Of a stretch of 20,980 nt of DNA, positions 7,956-14,781 are shown in pieces. The translations under genes were made by a program, and so were the position numbers. The number at the start of each line of letters is the position of its first letter. Position 1 is the first letter of the stretch. The notes below the pieces were generated by a model. It was not told where the DNA came from, did no database searches, and saw only the letters and a list, made by a program, of their open reading frames with translations. The stretch is taken from positions 1 through 20,980 of the forward strand of contig CAYPOB010000012.1 of the NCBI GenBank assembly GCA_964412405.1, in the 5' to 3' direction. Source of the stretch: JAJOKI01 sp964412405. GTDB lineage: Archaea; Halobacteriota; UBA148; JAJOKI01.

Positions 7956-8027
7956 TCACAAAGGTTGTATACAACCTTTTCACAAAGATTGTATACAATC
8001 TTTTCACAAAAGTGACATACAATCTTT
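7956..8027. repeat. Three 24-bp tandem units with palindromes in the ftsZ leader
   Basis: Units at 7956-7979, 7980-8003 and 8004-8027 share TCACAAAG...TACAATCTTT. The first contains the perfect palindrome AAAGGTTGTATACAACCTTT (7960-7979) and the second AAAGATTGTATACAATCTTT (7984-8003). The third is degenerate on its left half. A partial fourth begins at 8028. In the first two units, base changes on one arm are matched on the other, as expected for sites bound by a dimeric protein. They lie 23-94 bp upstream of the ftsZ start. Confidence 0.8.
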
Positions 8028-8082
8028 TCATAAAGAGATATAGATGTTTGTCTTGTATTATTAATATAGTCTTTCATCCTAA

Positions 8083-8090
8083 TTTATATG
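8083..8090. promoter_or_regulatory. TATA box between ftsZ and the divergent isomerase gene
   Basis: TTTATATG on the plus strand reads CATATAAA on the minus, so it could serve either side. For the plus gene it lies about 75-80 bp before the ATG. For ftsZ it lies about 150 bp upstream, which would put the palindromic repeats in the leader. The direction is not proven. Confidence 0.4.
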
Positions 8091-8164
8091 TTTCTCTTTA
8101 AACAATGACAGTATTTAATATTATGATATTTAATAGTTGATATCGTCCTTTAAAGGAGGAGATA

Positions 8165-9091
8165 ATGAAACCAATCAACAGAGTGGCGGAAAAGATTAAA
8201 AATATGGAGATACGCGGTGCAGGAAAAATCGCAAGAGCGGTAGCTGATGCTTTAAAAGTACATGCCCAATCTATCGATAGCGATTCGCCGAACGAATTCG
8301 ACACGGAGATGAAAAAATCGGCACAGATATTGTTAAAAACCAGACCTACTGCAGTGTCCCTGCCAAACGCGATTAGATTTGTAATGCGATATCAGGGCAA
8401 TACCGTGGAGGAAATGCGGAATTCTCTGGTCCACTTGGCAGAGCAATTCATAGAGCGCTCGGAAAAGGCAGTAAAACAGATCGGAAATATAGGGGCGAAA
8501 CGAGTGCGCGATGGAGATGTAATCATGACGCACTGTAACTCTGCCGCCGCAATTGCCATAATTGCCACGGCGTTTAATCAGGGGAAGGATATCAAGGTCA
8601 TCGCAACTGAATCGCGTCCGAGAATGCAAGGACATATCACGATTCGGCAGCTAAACGATGCAGGCATACCCACAACGCTTATCGTTGATTCTGCGATGCG
8701 ATACTATATGCGTGATGTGGATTTGGCAATTGTTGGAGCTGATGCGATTGGAGTGAACGGCTGTGTGGTGAACAAGATAGGCACATCCCAGCTTGCACTT
8801 GCAGCTCACGAGGCGCGAGTGAATTTAATCGTTGCGGCAGAAACATTCAAATTCAGTCCCAAGACCATTTCAGGAGGGTTCATCGAGATAGAAGAACGTT
8901 CACCAGACGAGGTATTGAACCCCCAAGTGCACAAATCATTAAAAAATGTGACGGTGTACAATCCATCGTTTGATGTGACACCTCCGCAGTACATAGACCT
9001 CATATGTACGGAGGTGGGCGCGATACCCCCAGAGATGGCATACATCATCATTCGTGACTACTTGGGCTGGAAACTGGAAGAGTTGGAATAG
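8165..9091 (+). CDS. Ribose-1,5-bisphosphate isomerase (eIF-2B-like family)
   Basis: Converts ribose-1,5-bisphosphate to ribulose-1,5-bisphosphate in the archaeal AMP pathway that feeds form III RuBisCO. The 308 residues belong to the eIF-2B alpha/beta/delta-like isomerases. The putative catalytic cysteine lies in THCNS (C124) and the aspartate in GADAI (D193), as described for the Thermococcus enzyme. NKIGTSQLALAAHE and a C-terminal YIIIRDYLGWK fit the family. AAAGGAGGAG just before the ATG is a strong ribosome binding site. AMP phosphorylase and RuBisCO are not in this window. The alternative, methylthioribose-1-phosphate isomerase, is less likely because this has the archaeal R15P-isomerase length and motifs. 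Confidence 0.88.
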   Translation: MKPINRVAEKIKNMEIRGAGKIARAVADALKVHAQSIDSDSPNEFDTEMKKSAQILLKTRPTAVSLPNAIRFVMRYQGNTVEEMRNSLVHLAEQFIERSEKAVKQIGNIGAKRVRDGDVIMTHCNSAAAIAIIATAFNQGKDIKVIATESRPRMQGHITIRQLNDAGIPTTLIVDSAMRYYMRDVDLAIVGADAIGVNGCVVNKIGTSQLALAAHEARVNLIVAAETFKFSPKTISGGFIEIEERSPDEVLNPQVHKSLKNVTVYNPSFDVTPPQYIDLICTEVGAIPPEMAYIIIRDYLGWKLEELE

Positions 9092-9093
9092 GG

Positions 9094-9107
9094 TGCCCTA
9101 TTTTTTT
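9094..9107 (+). terminator. T-run terminator after the isomerase gene
   Basis: A run of seven T (9101-9107) begins 9 bp after the stop codon, with no strong hairpin. Archaeal RNA polymerase can end on such T-tracts, so this is a plausible intrinsic terminator. Confidence 0.4.
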
Positions 9108-9205
9108 AATTCAATGGCATATTTCAAAAAGATTGGATGGTAGTATATTGTGCAAATCTTAAAAAGCTTTTTGAGGTATAAGTGTAAACCAGTGGTTGAG
9201 ATACT

Positions 9206-9718
9206 ATGGCAAATAAATATCAGAAATTTAAAATGCTCGATAAACAGCAATATGTGGAAGTCACTCGTTTTTTAAAGGAGCGCACCCATCTAACGGCGAG
9301 AGAGTGGGCAATTGCGCGATTGTGCGCAGATTTCAGGACCACTAAGAACCGGGCAGAGATGACATGGATTGGAGAAAATCTGCCAGACTTGGTGCCGTTT
9401 ATGAACGAGTCCTATTCGCGTCAGGCAGTTGCCGCCGCACATTCAACGTTCAAGGACAAGGTCCTCAGGTCTGGCACCACTTTTTTCTATGCATACTATG
9501 CAGGACTCATCTCCATGGAAGATATGGTCGACATGGTTCACCAAATCACAGATAATATAGAACACCTGCTCCGAGTCGGAGAGGGTAAAATCTCAGAAGA
9601 TGGCGTGGATGTCGATGTCCAGTTAAAGGTCGCAAAGGTGTTGCGGCAGATCACCCACAACCTGCAGACAGGGGTCTCTGCTACGCAGAGTAAATTTAAC
9701 GGACGTGACGGGATTTGA
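9206..9718 (+). CDS. Conserved archaeal protein, DUF5806-like
   Basis: A 170-residue soluble protein of unknown function. The central block, with LTAREWAIARLCADFRT at about 29-45 followed by WIGENLPDLVPFM, strongly resembles the euryarchaeal DUF5806 family as I remember it from haloarchaea; I could not run a search. It is mostly helical, with no membrane span, cysteine cluster or nucleotide-binding motif. It stands alone on the plus strand. Its last six codons and stop overlap the 3' exon of the convergent tRNA-Arg by 19 bp, so residues GRDGI are antisense to the T arm and acceptor. The C-terminus is therefore constrained by the tRNA and may have been recruited when the two became adjacent. 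Confidence 0.8.
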   Translation: MANKYQKFKMLDKQQYVEVTRFLKERTHLTAREWAIARLCADFRTTKNRAEMTWIGENLPDLVPFMNESYSRQAVAAAHSTFKDKVLRSGTTFFYAYYAGLISMEDMVDMVHQITDNIEHLLRVGEGKISEDGVDVDVQLKVAKVLRQITHNLQTGVSATQSKFNGRDGI

Positions 9719-9875
9719 ACCCGCGACCTACAGCTTTCTCCCCCCTCCCTTTTATAGGGAGTTACGAAAGGACAGAAACCTTTAGGTTTCTGGGCACAGG
9801 AAATCTTCGATTTCCGTGGGCCAGAGCCCCTTCGGTTAGGAGGCTGCCGCCCTATCCAAACTAGGCCACACGCCC
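9700..9875 (-). tRNA. tRNA-Arg (CCT) with a 101-nt intron
   Basis: Exon 1 is 9875-9837 and exon 2 is 9735-9700, giving a mature tRNA of 75 nt. Acceptor strand GGGCGTG pairs with CACGTCC with one G-T wobble; the discriminator is G and no CCA is encoded. The D arm is GCCT/GGGC. The anticodon stem is GCAGC/GCTGT with loop CTCCTAA, so the anticodon is CCT, reading AGG. The T arm is GCGGG-TTCAAAT-CCCGT. The intron follows position 37. CTCC pairs with GGAG, flanked by 3-nt bulges TAA and AAA: a canonical bulge-helix-bulge for the splicing endonuclease. A TATA box lies about 25 bp upstream. Confidence 0.95.
9736..9836 (-). other. Structured intron of tRNA-Arg (CCT)
   Basis: The 101-nt intron is made almost wholly of short hairpins: GGGC/GCCC (9818-9829), GGAAATC/GATTTCC with a TTC loop (9799-9815, plus CAC/GTG outside it), CAGAAACC/GGTTTCTG with a 4-nt loop (9773-9792), and CTCCCT/AGGGAG (9745-9761). 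It is long for an archaeal tRNA intron and has no open reading frame of interest. It might encode a guide RNA, but no box C/D motifs are evident. Confidence 0.85.
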
Positions 9876-9895
9876 AGTATATGAACTCCCTCAAA

Positions 9896-9905
9896 TTTTA
9901 TATTT
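9896..9905 (-). promoter_or_regulatory. TATA box of the tRNA-Arg gene
   Basis: AAATATAAAA on the minus strand, about 21-30 bp before the tRNA 5' end, fits the archaeal TATA distance for a start at the tRNA. Confidence 0.65.
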
Positions 9906-9965
9906 GTTTTGGTAATACAATGGATAACGTTGTATCGAAAGTATTCTTCAGGAAAGACTATTTTC

Positions 9966-9988
9966 AAATCCGAACGAAGTGAGGATTT
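9966..9988. repeat. Short palindromic element AAATCC...GGATTT
   Basis: AAATCC (9966-9971) pairs with GGATTT (9983-9988) around GAACGAAGTGA. It resembles small dispersed hairpins also seen in the tRNA intron and before the family 4 glycosyltransferase. It stands in the roughly 200-bp spacer between the tRNA and the KaiC-like gene, where I see no gene. Confidence 0.4.
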
Positions 9989-10040
9989 TCTTGTGAAATT
10001 AAATAGATATCCTTATAATGATGAGAATTATGGGTTATAC

Positions 10041-10049
10041 TTATAAATA
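10041..10049 (+). promoter_or_regulatory. TATA box of the KaiC-like gene
   Basis: TTATAAATA lies 26-34 bp before the first ATG copy (10075), and the sequence between lacks a good Shine-Dalgarno. This spacing predicts a leaderless mRNA. Confidence 0.5.
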
Positions 10050-10069
10050 GTTAGAGAGCAATATATAGT

Positions 10070-10124
10070 GAAACATGATTACAGAAACAACTGAAACCGA
10101 GCCGACAAAAAAATATGCGTCTCA
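10070..10124. repeat. 55-bp copy of the sequence after the gap (assembly overlap)
   Basis: Identical to 10225-10279, including the ATG and first 16 codons of the KaiC-like gene. Both copies abut the N run, so this is contig-end overlap and not a genomic duplication. Confidence 0.96.
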
Positions 10125-10224
10125 NNNNNNNNNNNNNNNNNNNNNNNNNNNNNNNNNNNNNNNNNNNNNNNNNNNNNNNNNNNNNNNNNNNNNNNNNNNN
10201 NNNNNNNNNNNNNNNNNNNNNNNN
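10125..10224. other. Assembly gap of 100 N, probably false
   Basis: Placeholder between overlapping contig ends. Collapsing the 55-bp copies restores one continuous gene start with its promoter. Confidence 0.95.
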
Positions 10225-10229
10225 GAAAC

Positions 10230-11006
10230 ATGATTACAGAAACAACTGAAACCGAGCCGACAAAAAAATATGCGTCTCAGCGAGTGCCCACTGGAGTAAA
10301 GGGATTCGATGAATTATGTGAAGGAGGCCTCATCAGAGGTAGATCTTACCTACTCTCTGGCATATATGGCAGCGGCAAAACCATCTTTAGTTTGCAGTAT
10401 CTCTATAACGGAATCGTCAAATACGATGATGCTGGCATTTTTATAGCTACAGAGGAGCGGCCAGAACAAATTCGGCAAAATGCGTCAAATTTCGGTTGGG
10501 ACTTGGATGCGCTTGAAGATGAAAATAAACTGGCAATAGTAGATGCATGTGCTGCAAAGGTCGGACTCCCCTCTACCGAAAAATACGTGGACATTAGGCC
10601 GTTTGACATGCGTTCTATGCTGGACCAGCTCATCAAGATACGGGAAGAAATCGGTGCAAAAAGGGCAGTAGTTGACTCCTCGACTTCAATAGGTTTTTAT
10701 CTTCAAATGGATCCCGTTAAAATAAGGGTAGAGCTGCTTAGATTGAGCAATATACTGAACACCCTAAATCTAACGTCACTGCTGACCTGTGAGGTCATTG
10801 ATGACTCGAAAACAAATAGATTCGGAGTGGAAAACTTTGTTACTGATGGGTCCATCGTAATGTATTATAAGAGAATTAATGGTGCGCGAACTCGTGGCAT
10901 AGAGATCTATAAGATGAGAGGGACCAAGCACAGCGAGAAGGTACACCTATTCAATATGACGTCTGAGGGCATAATTGTTCATCCACATGAGACTATGCGC
11001 CATTAA
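10230..11006 (+). CDS. KaiC/RadA-family ATPase, single domain
   Basis: RecA-fold ATPase of the archaeal KaiC-like group, whose members often act in signalling or in regulating motility and surface functions; the exact role here is unknown. The 258 residues contain RVPTGVKGFDELCEGG at 18-33, Walker A SGIYGSGKT at 43-51, acidic residues after strand 2 (TEERPEQ at 74-80), and Walker B KRAVVD ending at D149. There is a single ATPase domain, unlike the double cyanobacterial KaiC. The first codons are duplicated before the gap (ATG at 10075); that upstream copy carries the promoter. The gene is convergent with the PIN-ATPase gene, 17 bp away. No sensor or receiver domain is attached. Confidence 0.88.
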   Translation: MITETTETEPTKKYASQRVPTGVKGFDELCEGGLIRGRSYLLSGIYGSGKTIFSLQYLYNGIVKYDDAGIFIATEERPEQIRQNASNFGWDLDALEDENKLAIVDACAAKVGLPSTEKYVDIRPFDMRSMLDQLIKIREEIGAKRAVVDSSTSIGFYLQMDPVKIRVELLRLSNILNTLNLTSLLTCEVIDDSKTNRFGVENFVTDGSIVMYYKRINGARTRGIEIYKMRGTKHSEKVHLFNMTSEGIIVHPHETMRH

Positions 11007-11023
11007 GTTTATCACCACAGTCA

Positions 11024-12199
11024 TCATTTTTCCTCGTGCGAACGAACATCGATATTGATGCCAAGCTCCTTCTCGATCTTATCGATGATTTTGCCGCCCC
11101 GTCCGATAACCTTGGGGATATCTCGCTGCTCAAGATAAACGATAACCCTGGAATCCGACCCCATTGACACGTCCACGTGTCCACGCACGTATTTGCCAAT
11201 CTGTCTGTAAACCTCCTTTTCGGCAAGTCGCCATGCTGGTTTAACTTGCGCCACCTCGATGGGCATTACCACGACCTGATCACCATATGTGTAGATTTCG
11301 TATTCTGCTTCTTCCGTCTCAAAATCCAACACCTCGATGACAGGGCGTGCCAAATCCGCTTCTAGCATACCAGAGGGGACTTTAACGGTAAATTTTATCT
11401 CATATACCTTGGAGACCGCTCCCTTGTCGATGAACACGATCATGTCGACAATCTGCGGAATGATGCCAAGTTCAACTCTTCCTATAAGCCGCTGGATGGC
11501 ATCTATAGCTCTGGTTGAATGAACCACGCCGACCATTCCAACGCCAGCCAATCGCATATCTGTGAATACCCTGAAATCGGATGTCTTGCGCAGTTCATCG
11601 TAAATCGTATAATCCGGCCTGACCAACAGAAGAATATCTGCGGTATTCGCCATGCTGCCATCGAGAGGGGCATACTGGGTGATCTCGTCCGATACCTGCA
11701 GGTCACGCGGAGATTCCATGGTTTTTACTATGTATTCATGCGCTTGCAAGAATTCTGCCACGCTGGCAGCAAAAGTGGATTTTCCTGCGCCAGGCGGACC
11801 TGCAATTAATATCCCCCTCTGCTTTTCGATCAGTTTTGCTTTAAGTTCGTCACTGAGCCTATAATCATCCAAACCGACCACCGCAATAGGGCGCACAGCC
11901 GTGATTTCGATTCCGTCGGAAAATGGTGGGCGTGCTATCGCAATCCTCATCGAACCGAGCTGAACAACAGTCGCTCCTTTTCTATCAAACTCGATAAAGC
12001 CATTCGGGTCCTTCTTTGCCCTCTCCATTATTTCACGCACCATATCACGCAATCCCTTTTCAGTGCATGCCCTGTTCCCTATTTTTACCAGGCGCATTTT
12101 GTCGACAGTGCCTCTCTTTGCCATGGGGAGGACACGATCCTTCAGATGCACGGACATAGTATTATCTGTGAAAAAAGACTCGATTTGCAACGGCCCCAT
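11024..12199 (-). CDS. PIN-domain ATPase with KH domain, C-terminal part
   Basis: C-terminal two thirds of a COG1855-type archaeal protein with PIN, PilT/VirB11-like ATPase and KH domains. The 391 residues from the ATG include Walker A GPPGAGKST at 134-142 and a C-terminal KH motif with IGRGGK in the GxxG position near residue 363. The frame is open upstream of the ATG and continues as EIDSIIRAVATQNEAV... into the PIN domain of the next entry, so this is not an independent gene start. The two parts are separated by a one-base shift in a G9 run at 12331-12339. Established for the family: likely RNA-related ATPase/nuclease. Substrate unknown. Confidence 0.9.
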   Translation of the reverse strand: MGPLQIESFFTDNTMSVHLKDRVLPMAKRGTVDKMRLVKIGNRACTEKGLRDMVREIMERAKKDPNGFIEFDRKGATVVQLGSMRIAIARPPFSDGIEITAVRPIAVVGLDDYRLSDELKAKLIEKQRGILIAGPPGAGKSTFAASVAEFLQAHEYIVKTMESPRDLQVSDEITQYAPLDGSMANTADILLLVRPDYTIYDELRKTSDFRVFTDMRLAGVGMVGVVHSTRAIDAIQRLIGRVELGIIPQIVDMIVFIDKGAVSKVYEIKFTVKVPSGMLEADLARPVIEVLDFETEEAEYEIYTYGDQVVVMPIEVAQVKPAWRLAEKEVYRQIGKYVRGHVDVSMGSDSRVIVYLEQRDIPKVIGRGGKIIDKIEKELGINIDVRSHEEK

Positions 12200-12290
12200 C
12201 TCTCCCCTTTCCGGATAAAGATAAACGACTTCCAGCCCCTTTGCCCTTGCAACATCTGATTGAACGATATCGCTTGATATAAATACGGCC

Positions 12291-12599
12291 TCATTTTGAG
12301 TCGCTACAGCTCTGATTATGGAGTCGATCTCCCCCCCCCGAGGCTAGTTTAATCTGCTCGAGCGTGGGGCGCTCACCCACATACTTTAATATGATTTTTT
12401 TCTTTTTCGCCAGTTCATTCAATTTTTTGAGTTCCTGCAGACCGTTAAAACCTATGTCCTTGCCCTGGTTTGCCTGAGCCTCGAGTTCTGAGACCACTGC
12501 CTCGGGTATGATTACTTCAGCACCTTCAAACTCACCGCTCTCTATCTTTGCAGTGATCCTACCATCGATGATTACGCTTGTATCTGGAACGAGTTTCAT
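12291..12599 (-). CDS. PIN-domain ATPase, N-terminal part (frameshifted)
   Basis: N-terminal PIN domain of the same gene. It begins MKLVPDTSVIIDGRI, with the first catalytic aspartate in PDTS (D6) and a conserved glutamate in VVSELE. After about residue 90 the frame passes through nine G (complement of 12331-12339) and reads DRLHNQSCSDSK to a stop. With eight G it would read GEIDSIIRAVATQNEAV, which is normal PIN sequence and restores a protein of about 520 residues. The extra G is either a sequencing error or true slippage. A TATA-like AGATATATACC about 30 bp upstream and no Shine-Dalgarno suggest a leaderless mRNA. Confidence 0.85.
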   Translation of the reverse strand: MKLVPDTSVIIDGRITAKIESGEFEGAEVIIPEAVVSELEAQANQGKDIGFNGLQELKKLNELAKKKKIILKYVGERPTLEQIKLASGGGDRLHNQSCSDSK

Positions 12600-12752
12600 A
12601 TTTGCTGTTTATTGTCATGATATGGTATATATCTGTGGGGTTCTAAGTAGAAATGATGATTTCAAAACAGCTAACATCTGATATTTATAGCCACGATTTT
12701 ATATGATGATCGTTGATAAGTAGTTAGACGAAATGGCAGATATAGTGGCAAT

Positions 12753-13041
12753 ATGAAGAAAAATATAGAGGAGATAAAGTAAGGGATTCTTCCAATTTTA
12801 CAACGGTATGGAATTAAAAGAGTGGGATTATTTGGCTCCTATGTTCGAGGGGAAATGAGAGAGGATAGCGATATTGATATATTGGTAGAAATTGAGAAGG
12901 ATATCAGTTTGCTTGATTTTGTAGGGCTTAAACTGGAAATTGAGGAAGCGTTGGGAAGGAAGGTAGATTTGGTGGAGTACAACACCAATCAAACCCATTC
13001 TTAGGGAGAGGATTTTAAAAGAACAGGTGGTAATCCTATGA
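12753..13041 (+). pseudogene. Decayed MNT-type nucleotidyltransferase (antitoxin)
   Basis: Minimal nucleotidyltransferase of MNT-HEPN toxin-antitoxin pairs, which neutralises the HEPN partner by adenylylation in characterised systems. The catalytic motif GSx10DxD is intact (GSYVRGEMREDSDID). Two lesions are visible. The tenth codon from ATG 12753 is TAA (12780-12782), just before an expected GILPILQRYGIKRVG segment. One extra A at 12987-12988 replaces the normal ending IKPILRERILKEQVVIL with NQTHS and a stop. A remnant could be made only from GTG at 12822 to 13004. The restored TGA overlaps the ATG of the next gene, the normal coupling of such pairs. Confidence 0.75.
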
Positions 13042-13289
13042 AAAGAGATATGCGAGTATATATGAGGATATTTTAGAATGCATTGAGAATAAAGAATATT
13101 CCACAAGAGTTTAGAGAAAAATATCCTGAAATACCATGGAAAAAGATTGCAGGAATGAGGGACATTCTTATTCACGAATACTTCGGAGTGAATTTAAAGC
13201 GAACCTGGAAAGTCGTTAAGGAGGACATTTTTGATTTGAGGATTAAAATACTAAAAGTGAGGGAAGATCTAAAAGAGAACAATGATTAA
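13038..13289 (+). pseudogene. Decayed HEPN-domain toxin
   Basis: HEPN ribonuclease partner of the preceding MNT gene. It opens MKRDMRVY from ATG 13038, then loses frame: one missing base near 13064 would restore EDILECIENKEY, while the actual frame hits TAG at 13074. The later part, IKNIPQEFREKYPEIPWKKIAGMRDILIHEYF and onward, keeps the RxxxxH catalytic motif (RDILIH). Compared with the family, about 35-40 codons between the first helix and IKNIPQEF are missing. The remnant frame 13083-13289 could be read from a TTG but would lack the first half of the fold, so it is probably dead. Confidence 0.72.
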
Positions 13290-13295
13290 TAAGAT

Positions 13296-13394
13296 TTATC
13301 CGTCAAACTTTTTTTCAAAATCTTCTAAACGAGTTGTTTCCCCTTCCTTGTATTCTTTTAGATTTTCTTCAAGTCTTTCTTCTCCTGGAGGTCA
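13296..13394 (-). pseudogene. Fragment resembling the C-terminus of an antitoxin
   Basis: On the minus strand a stop-bounded frame of 32 codons reads EERLEENLKEYKEG and ends RLEDFEKKFDG. Such charged endings are typical of small archaeal Phd/RelB-like antitoxins. There is no start codon and no partner toxin. It lies between the HEPN remnant and hisI, so it may be another relic of toxin-antitoxin turnover. Weak evidence. Confidence 0.3.
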
Positions 13395-13415
13395 AAGTAG
13401 TATCCACATCTACTC

Positions 13416-13790
13416 TCATCTCGAAACATCACCATACACGTCTTTTGGTTCAAATACCTTTTCGGCAATGACATTTCCGTCCACATCCCTGTAAAAACAA
13501 GACATATATCCCATATGGCATGCTCCCCCAACCTGGTCCACCTTCAGGAGGACGGCATCGCCATCACAATCAACACTAATTTCATGCACGATCTGCTCGT
13601 TGCCCGATTCCTCTCCCTTTCTCCAAATCCTGTTTCTGCTTCTGCTCCAGTAATACGCCCTCTTGGTCTCAATGGTCATTCTCAGCGCGTCCTCGTTCAT
13701 ATGGGCGAGCATCAGCACTTCGCCGGTCTGACGATGCTGCACGATCACGTGGATCAAACCATTCTTGAAGTTACACCTCTGGAGCATCAT
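13416..13790 (-). CDS. hisI: Phosphoribosyl-AMP cyclohydrolase
   Basis: Third step of histidine synthesis: hydrolyses the adenine ring of phosphoribosyl-AMP. The 124 residues carry all family signatures: MLAHMNEDALRMT, the YYWSRSRNRIWRKGEESGN block, the metal-binding DCDGDAVLLKVDQ (cysteine/aspartate motif), and GACHMGYMSCF with the second Zn cysteine. GAGG lies 4-5 nt before the double ATG. It is a stand-alone HisI without the HisE domain, as is usual in archaea. It follows the glycosyltransferase gene by 66 bp and likely has its own promoter. Confidence 0.96.
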   Translation of the reverse strand: MMLQRCNFKNGLIHVIVQHRQTGEVLMLAHMNEDALRMTIETKRAYYWSRSRNRIWRKGEESGNEQIVHEISVDCDGDAVLLKVDQVGGACHMGYMSCFYRDVDGNVIAEKVFEPKDVYGDVSR

Positions 13791-13856
13791 ATCCTCTAAT
13801 TATTGGACTAAAGCATTAAAAATGTTTGTAAGACGCAGCTCTCTGGTTTCCCGTCA

Positions 13857-14756
13857 TCATCGCTTCTTTATCTCCCGCATCATTTCCTTGTGAAATAGTG
13901 CAAGCAGGTCGCTCAGAAGTCCGAAGACGACTATCTGAACACCCATCGTGATCAGCAGAGTGGCAAGAATTGTCATTGGAATGCGGGTTATTCCTCTAAA
14001 CCACTCCAGTGTCACGTAGATACCAAGACCTACGCCCAACATTATGAAAATAGCCCCAAATATACCAAAGTATAACAGGGGATTGTGCGTTTTGGTAAGT
14101 TGATATATCGTATATCCGATCTTGATGCCGTCCCCAAGAGGATTGAGCTTGGTGGCAGTTCCTTTGTGTCTGGAGCAATATGTTATCGGCACCTCTATTA
14201 TTTTCTGATCCTTTTTTACCGCCTCTATGGTGGTCTCCGCTTCTATCTCAAATCCAGTCTTATTTAGCTCTAATTCTTTTACGGATTTTTTGTTAAATGC
14301 TCTGTACCCGGACAGAATATCAGTGAGCCATGCACCGTATGCAAGGCCAAATAATTTATTTAGAATTCGATTGCCAAAGAGGTTCAACCTTGTGAATGCT
14401 CCTTTTTGAGGGGATGCAAACCTGTTGCCGATGACATGATCTGCACATCCATCCTTTATCGGCTCCAGTAACCTGTCCACTTCTTCTGGAAGATATGTCC
14501 CATCGCCGTCGATCATCACGATGATGTCCTCGTCGATCAGATCGAATGCTTGCTGAAGCGCCTGCCCCTTGCCTTTGCCATGCTGGATAACGACCTTGGC
14601 ACCCTCGCCCTCTGCTACCCTGGCAGTACCGTCGGTGCTGTGCCCATCGATGACCAGGATGTTAGAAAATCCCATGGATTTGAACCTGGACACAACTTCG
14701 CCTATGGTGGGCGCTTCATTGAGCGTCGGAATCAGAATGCAGACGTTATCTTTCAT
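13857..14756 (-). CDS. Family 2 glycosyltransferase, DPM1-like, with C-terminal membrane spans
   Basis: Transfers a sugar from a nucleotide donor, probably to a dolichyl-phosphate or lipid-linked acceptor at the membrane. The 299 residues show the GT-A fold: LIPTLNEAPTIGEV at 8-21, IDGHSTDGT, and the metal-binding DGDG in MIDGDGTYLP, followed by DILSGYRAF. Two membrane spans occur near the C-terminus (LLYFGIFGAIFIMLGVGLGI and MTILATLLITMGVQIVVFGL). I chose ATG 14756 over a TTG inside aglB. It lies 25 bp downstream of aglB on the same strand, so it probably acts in the same N-glycosylation pathway. Confidence 0.9.
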   Translation of the reverse strand: MKDNVCILIPTLNEAPTIGEVVSRFKSMGFSNILVIDGHSTDGTARVAEGEGAKVVIQHGKGKGQALQQAFDLIDEDIIVMIDGDGTYLPEEVDRLLEPIKDGCADHVIGNRFASPQKGAFTRLNLFGNRILNKLFGLAYGAWLTDILSGYRAFNKKSVKELELNKTGFEIEAETTIEAVKKDQKIIEVPITYCSRHKGTATKLNPLGDGIKIGYTIYQLTKTHNPLLYFGIFGAIFIMLGVGLGIYVTLEWFRGITRIPMTILATLLITMGVQIVVFGLLSDLLALFHKEMMREIKKR

Positions 14757-14781
14757 TTGGGTTATCTCTCGTATATTTTTA

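Noticed and set aside
7956..8027. CRISPR array in the ftsZ leader
   Set aside because: The 24-bp units are contiguous with no unique spacers, and there are no cas genes.
7934..8077. N-terminal extension of FtsZ
   Set aside because: The extra codons are translations of the tandem repeats; a strong Shine-Dalgarno precedes the ATG at 7933.
9538..9894. Minus-strand frame of 118 codons
   Set aside because: It spans the whole tRNA-Arg gene and its intron and runs antisense into the DUF5806-like gene.
10070..10279. True duplication of the KaiC-like gene start
   Set aside because: Both copies end exactly at the N run, as expected for overlapping contig ends.
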